Shown: positions 61,818-64,000 of the stretch, piece by piece
Layout of the letters: each line of letters begins with the position of its first letter
Numbering within the stretch: the stretch's first letter is position 1
Source of the DNA: JANQPX01 sp039197065
GTDB lineage: Bacteria > Pseudomonadota > Alphaproteobacteria > Geminicoccales > Geminicoccaceae
Assembly: GCA_039197065.1 (NCBI GenBank)
Contig: JBCCUL010000043.1
Location: 3,975 to 67,974 of the forward strand
Direction of reading: 5' to 3'
Length of the DNA stretch: 64,000 nt
Program-made: the position numbers and the translations under genes
Notes under the pieces: generated by a model
What the model saw: the letters and a program-made list of their open reading frames with translations, nothing else
Databases searched by the model: none
What the model was told of the DNA's origin: nothing

Positions 61818-62477
61818 TCAAGGGCTACTTTGAGATGACGTCAGTTCGCAGAGAAGACGATAGATACCGATCTCTGCATCGGAAAGATCGAGCTCCGAGT
61901 CCAGATGGTCCAGCACCGAAACGCAATCCGATTCCCTCAGCGTCTCGATGAAGAGACAAGCCTCGATCCGCTCGTCCCCACCGCGAATCTGGGCCTCGGT
62001 TGACGCCGGTAGAGTCTCTTCGATCGCCTGCCAGCCTTCGATCCTTGCGATCGACGGCGCTCGCGTCTTCAAACCCGCCCAATCACGCAGCCACGCCTTG
62101 GGCGGGAGGCGGGGCATCTGCAGCGTCGCCGCAAAAGCGCCGCGCATCTCGCCAAACACGAAGGTCTGCCGGCAAACAGTGCGGCTCATATCGGTGAAGG
62201 CATGGCGCATGATACGCGCGGTCATGGGCGTCGGGTTATCGACGCGCTCTCGATAGGCGCCGGATGTCAGCACATCCGGTCCATCCGTCTCATAATAGGT
62301 GAAGTAGCCCTCTTCGGGCTGAAGCGCCTGATAGCGACGGCCACGCCGAAATCCCAGGATCGACAGGCGCTCATGGAGATGTTCGGTCTGATACCAGACC
62401 TCATAGTCTGCCTCCATTTCGGATGCACAGCGGTTCCAGATCGCCAAGATGCCCGCATCATTCGTCACTAAGCCCAC
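61818..62477 (-). CDS. Hypothetical protein, possible dimeric alpha/beta-barrel fold
   Basis: 219-aa soluble protein. The start (MEADYEVWYQTEHLHERLSILGF) resembles EthD/DUF4286-type dimeric alpha-beta-barrel proteins, in which a YxxWHxxxH-like segment lines the pocket. No catalytic role can be assigned. It lies 19 bp upstream of the PRISE gene on the same strand, so they are likely co-transcribed; a helper or small-molecule-binding role is possible. Confidence 0.65.
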   Translation of the reverse strand: MGLVTNDAGILAIWNRCASEMEADYEVWYQTEHLHERLSILGFRRGRRYQALQPEEGYFTYYETDGPDVLTSGAYRERVDNPTPMTARIMRHAFTDMSRTVCRQTFVFGEMRGAFAATLQMPRLPPKAWLRDWAGLKTRAPSIARIEGWQAIEETLPASTEAQIRGGDERIEACLFIETLRESDCVSVLDHLDSELDLSDAEIGIYRLLCELTSSQSSP

Positions 62478-62603
62478 CTCGATAGTTCAAGCGAGCCCCG
62501 CCACCAGGGCGTCTTTACCGGATAGCAACAGCCTAATCGCGGCACCTGCGCAATCATCACGATATTCTGGTTTTGACCATCAAGAAAATGGTAAGCCTCT
62601 TTC

Positions 62604-63134
62604 ATGGGTGAAACATTCGAACAGATGCTCACGGGAGGGCATCCCAACTCGCTCGGCAGAACCGTCGAGGTCGTCGATCTGGTCCTCTCGAAGCCGGATC
62701 GGTTCGACGAACTGTTCGGTTGTTATCGGAGCGATGATGCCGTGGTGCGCCTTCGGACCTCCAATGCGATGAAGCGCATTGAAGCCGAACGGCGTGATCT
62801 GCTGGTTCCCTATGTCGATCGTTTCATCGGCGAGATCGGCAAGCTTGATCAGGCGTCGGCGCAATGGACCCTCGCCCAGCTCTTCGATCGCTTGTCCGAG
62901 GACATGACCGAGCGCCAGCGCGGCGCCGCCCTCGACATCATGAAACGCAACCTTGCCGACCATGACGATTGGATCGTTCTCAACACGACCATCGAGACGC
63001 TGGCCGCATGGGCCGCCGATGATCGGGACCTCAAGGCATGGCTGGAGCCGCATTTGGCCCGGTTGGCTGCGGACAGCCGAAAGTCGGTCGCGTCTCGCGC
63101 GGCCAAGAAACGCCGCGCGCTTGGCATGGACTGA
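62604..63134 (+). CDS. Hypothetical helical (HEAT-like repeat) protein
   Basis: 176-aa all-helical protein. Segments DAVVRLRTSNAMKRI, TLAQLFDRLS and VLNTTIETLAAWA look like HEAT/armadillo-type repeats. No catalytic motif and no signal. The C-terminus is basic (RAAKKRRALGMD). It probably mediates protein contacts. The LysE gene follows 36 bp downstream on the same strand. Confidence 0.75.
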   Translation: MGETFEQMLTGGHPNSLGRTVEVVDLVLSKPDRFDELFGCYRSDDAVVRLRTSNAMKRIEAERRDLLVPYVDRFIGEIGKLDQASAQWTLAQLFDRLSEDMTERQRGAALDIMKRNLADHDDWIVLNTTIETLAAWAADDRDLKAWLEPHLARLAADSRKSVASRAAKKRRALGMD

Positions 63135-63170
63135 CCGGCATCCAGCCGATCGGCGATGGGGGGAGACACG

Positions 63171-63797
63171 ATGACCATTGAAACCTGGATGCTTTACGTT
63201 GCAACCGTGCTGGCGCTGATGAGCACGCCGGGGCCGAGCCAGCTTCTCATGTTGTCCAACAGCGGCGCCCATGGGTTTCGCCGCTCCCTGGCGACGGCTG
63301 CCGGAGACCTCAGCGCCAATGCCCTGCAGATGCTGGCCGCCGGCCTCGGCCTGGCCGCCGTCATCGCAGCCTCGGGGACGGCGCTCGCGGTGGTCAAATG
63401 GGCGGGCGTCGCCTATCTCCTCTGGCTCGGCATCCGCATGATACGGCGCGCAAATCCGAACAATTCGGCATCAGGCCAAGCCCGGCAGGTCGTCTCTTTG
63501 CGCCAGCTCTGGCTGCAGGGCTTTGTGACATCAGCAGCCAATCCCAAAGCCGTTGTCTTCTTTGCCGCCCTCTTCCCGCAGTTTCTTCAGGCCGATAGCC
63601 CCTTCTGGCCCCAGCTCCTGATCCTGTCCCTAACCTACATCGTCATCGACGGATGCTTTCTCTCAGCCTACGGCGCAGGTGCCAGCTGGATATCGAGACG
63701 CCTTCGAGGTAGCGCAAAAGCCTGGGTCGAGCGTATCGGCGGAGCCTTCATGATTCTCGCGGCCGTCCTGCTTGGACTGAAGTCGATGTCCAGATAG
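63171..63797 (+). CDS. LysE/RhtB-family amino-acid exporter
   Basis: 208-aa inner-membrane exporter with about six helices. The LysE signature MSTPGPSQLLMLSNSGAHGF near 16-35 is clear, as is GFVTSAANPKAVVFFAALFPQF. GGGGGGAG precedes the ATG at 63171. It would export amino acids or related metabolites; the substrate is not evident. Confidence 0.92.
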   Translation: MTIETWMLYVATVLALMSTPGPSQLLMLSNSGAHGFRRSLATAAGDLSANALQMLAAGLGLAAVIAASGTALAVVKWAGVAYLLWLGIRMIRRANPNNSASGQARQVVSLRQLWLQGFVTSAANPKAVVFFAALFPQFLQADSPFWPQLLILSLTYIVIDGCFLSAYGAGASWISRRLRGSAKAWVERIGGAFMILAAVLLGLKSMSR

Positions 63798-63859
63798 TCG
63801 TCGACAGGCCCACGTCTCCCGCAAGACACGTCAACGAGCCGCCGCCTACACCCCTTTTG

Positions 63860-64000
63860 TCAGGTTTCGCTTGGTCTGCTTCCTGAGATGGCTCTTACCA
63901 GGATGATGATGGGTAGGAGTCCGACGAGGACGATGGCGAGGGCTGCTGTTGAGGCTTCTGCGAGGCGTTCGTCGGATGCCAGCTGGTAGACGCGGGCGGC
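63860..64000 (-). CDS. ABC transporter permease, C-terminal fragment (cut by window edge)
   Basis: The last 46 residues of a minus-strand membrane protein, ending in a hydrophobic helix and a short polar tail (STAALAIVLVGLLPIIILVR then AISGSRPSET and stop). This looks like the C-terminus of an FbpB-type iron(III) or thiamine permease. The rest lies beyond base 64000, so the identification is tentative. Confidence 0.55.
   Translation of the reverse strand, partial: AARVYQLASDERLAEASTAALAIVLVGLLPIIILVRAISGSRPSET

Noticed and set aside
1..64000. tRNA, rRNA, CRISPR, insertion sequences, phage genes
   Set aside because: Looked for repeat arrays, transposase motifs, cloverleaf-like segments and terminal inverted repeats while reading; none was recognised. 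A tRNA or mobile-element search program would be decisive.

Overview
The window is GC-rich DNA from an aerobic, metabolically versatile alphaproteobacterium, most likely Hyphomicrobiales (Rhizobiales). This rests on gene content: TRAP uptake systems, an RpiR regulator, a form I CO dehydrogenase cluster, and a NasST-controlled nitrate assimilation cluster like those of rhizobia. No tRNA, rRNA, CRISPR, insertion sequence or prophage was recognised. The window starts inside a livM-type permease and ends inside an ABC permease.

Layout. 1-3.2 kb: branched-chain amino-acid permease (partial), isochorismatase-fold hydrolase and N-formylglutamate amidohydrolase, divergent from an RpiR regulator. 3.3-7.3 kb: a GNAT acetyltransferase and a TRAP transporter (dctPQM, minus strand). 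7.5-11.4 kb: an unrecognised 442-aa protein with its own terminator, then a Cache histidine kinase and LuxR-type response regulator. 11.7-17 kb: chemoreceptor, di-haem cytochrome c peroxidase and a c-type-haem GGDEF/EAL protein, a redox-sensing neighbourhood. 17.3-25.3 kb: coxC-like MHYT/LytTR regulator followed by coxM-S-L-D-E-F. CoxL carries the form I active-site motif AYRCSFR, so this is a genuine CO dehydrogenase locus. 25.4-29.4 kb: polysaccharide-deacetylase-like hydrolase divergent from a second TRAP transporter. 29.5-44.9 kb: nitrate assimilation, with nasT-nasS, then nrtA-nrtB-nrtC(fused), an FAD reductase, nirA, an Fe-S/CysJ-like flavoprotein, nasA and cysG. The nrtA leader holds a readable NasT (ANTAR) antitermination structure and nasT has a very good sigma-54 promoter. 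45.3-48.6 kb: a GGDEF/EAL protein translationally coupled to an orphan periplasmic sugar-type binding protein. 48.7-50.3 kb: sulfotransferase-like protein plus an Asp/Glu-racemase-fold protein. 50.5-58 kb: MFS transporter, XapX protein, two YtcJ-like amidohydrolases (one Tat-exported) and a YcaC-like hydrolase, with a divergent LysR regulator. 58-62.5 kb: an MhqD/MhqO-like quinone-detoxification pair with a LysR regulator, a PRISE-type reductase and a small unknown. 62.6-64 kb: HEAT-like protein, LysE exporter and the end of an ABC permease.

How it fits together (inference). The cell can use CO as a supplementary electron source, take up organic acids by TRAP systems, and assimilate nitrate when ammonium is scarce (sigma-54 promoter) and nitrate is present (NasS-NasT acting on the nrtA leader). 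Several membrane signalling proteins tie external redox state or solutes to c-di-GMP and motility. The most promising little-described items are the SBP-GGDEF/EAL pair, the haem-c GGDEF/EAL/peroxidase/chemoreceptor group, the 20-bp-phased direct repeat between coxC and coxM, and the Fe-S-CysJ hybrid in the nitrate operon.
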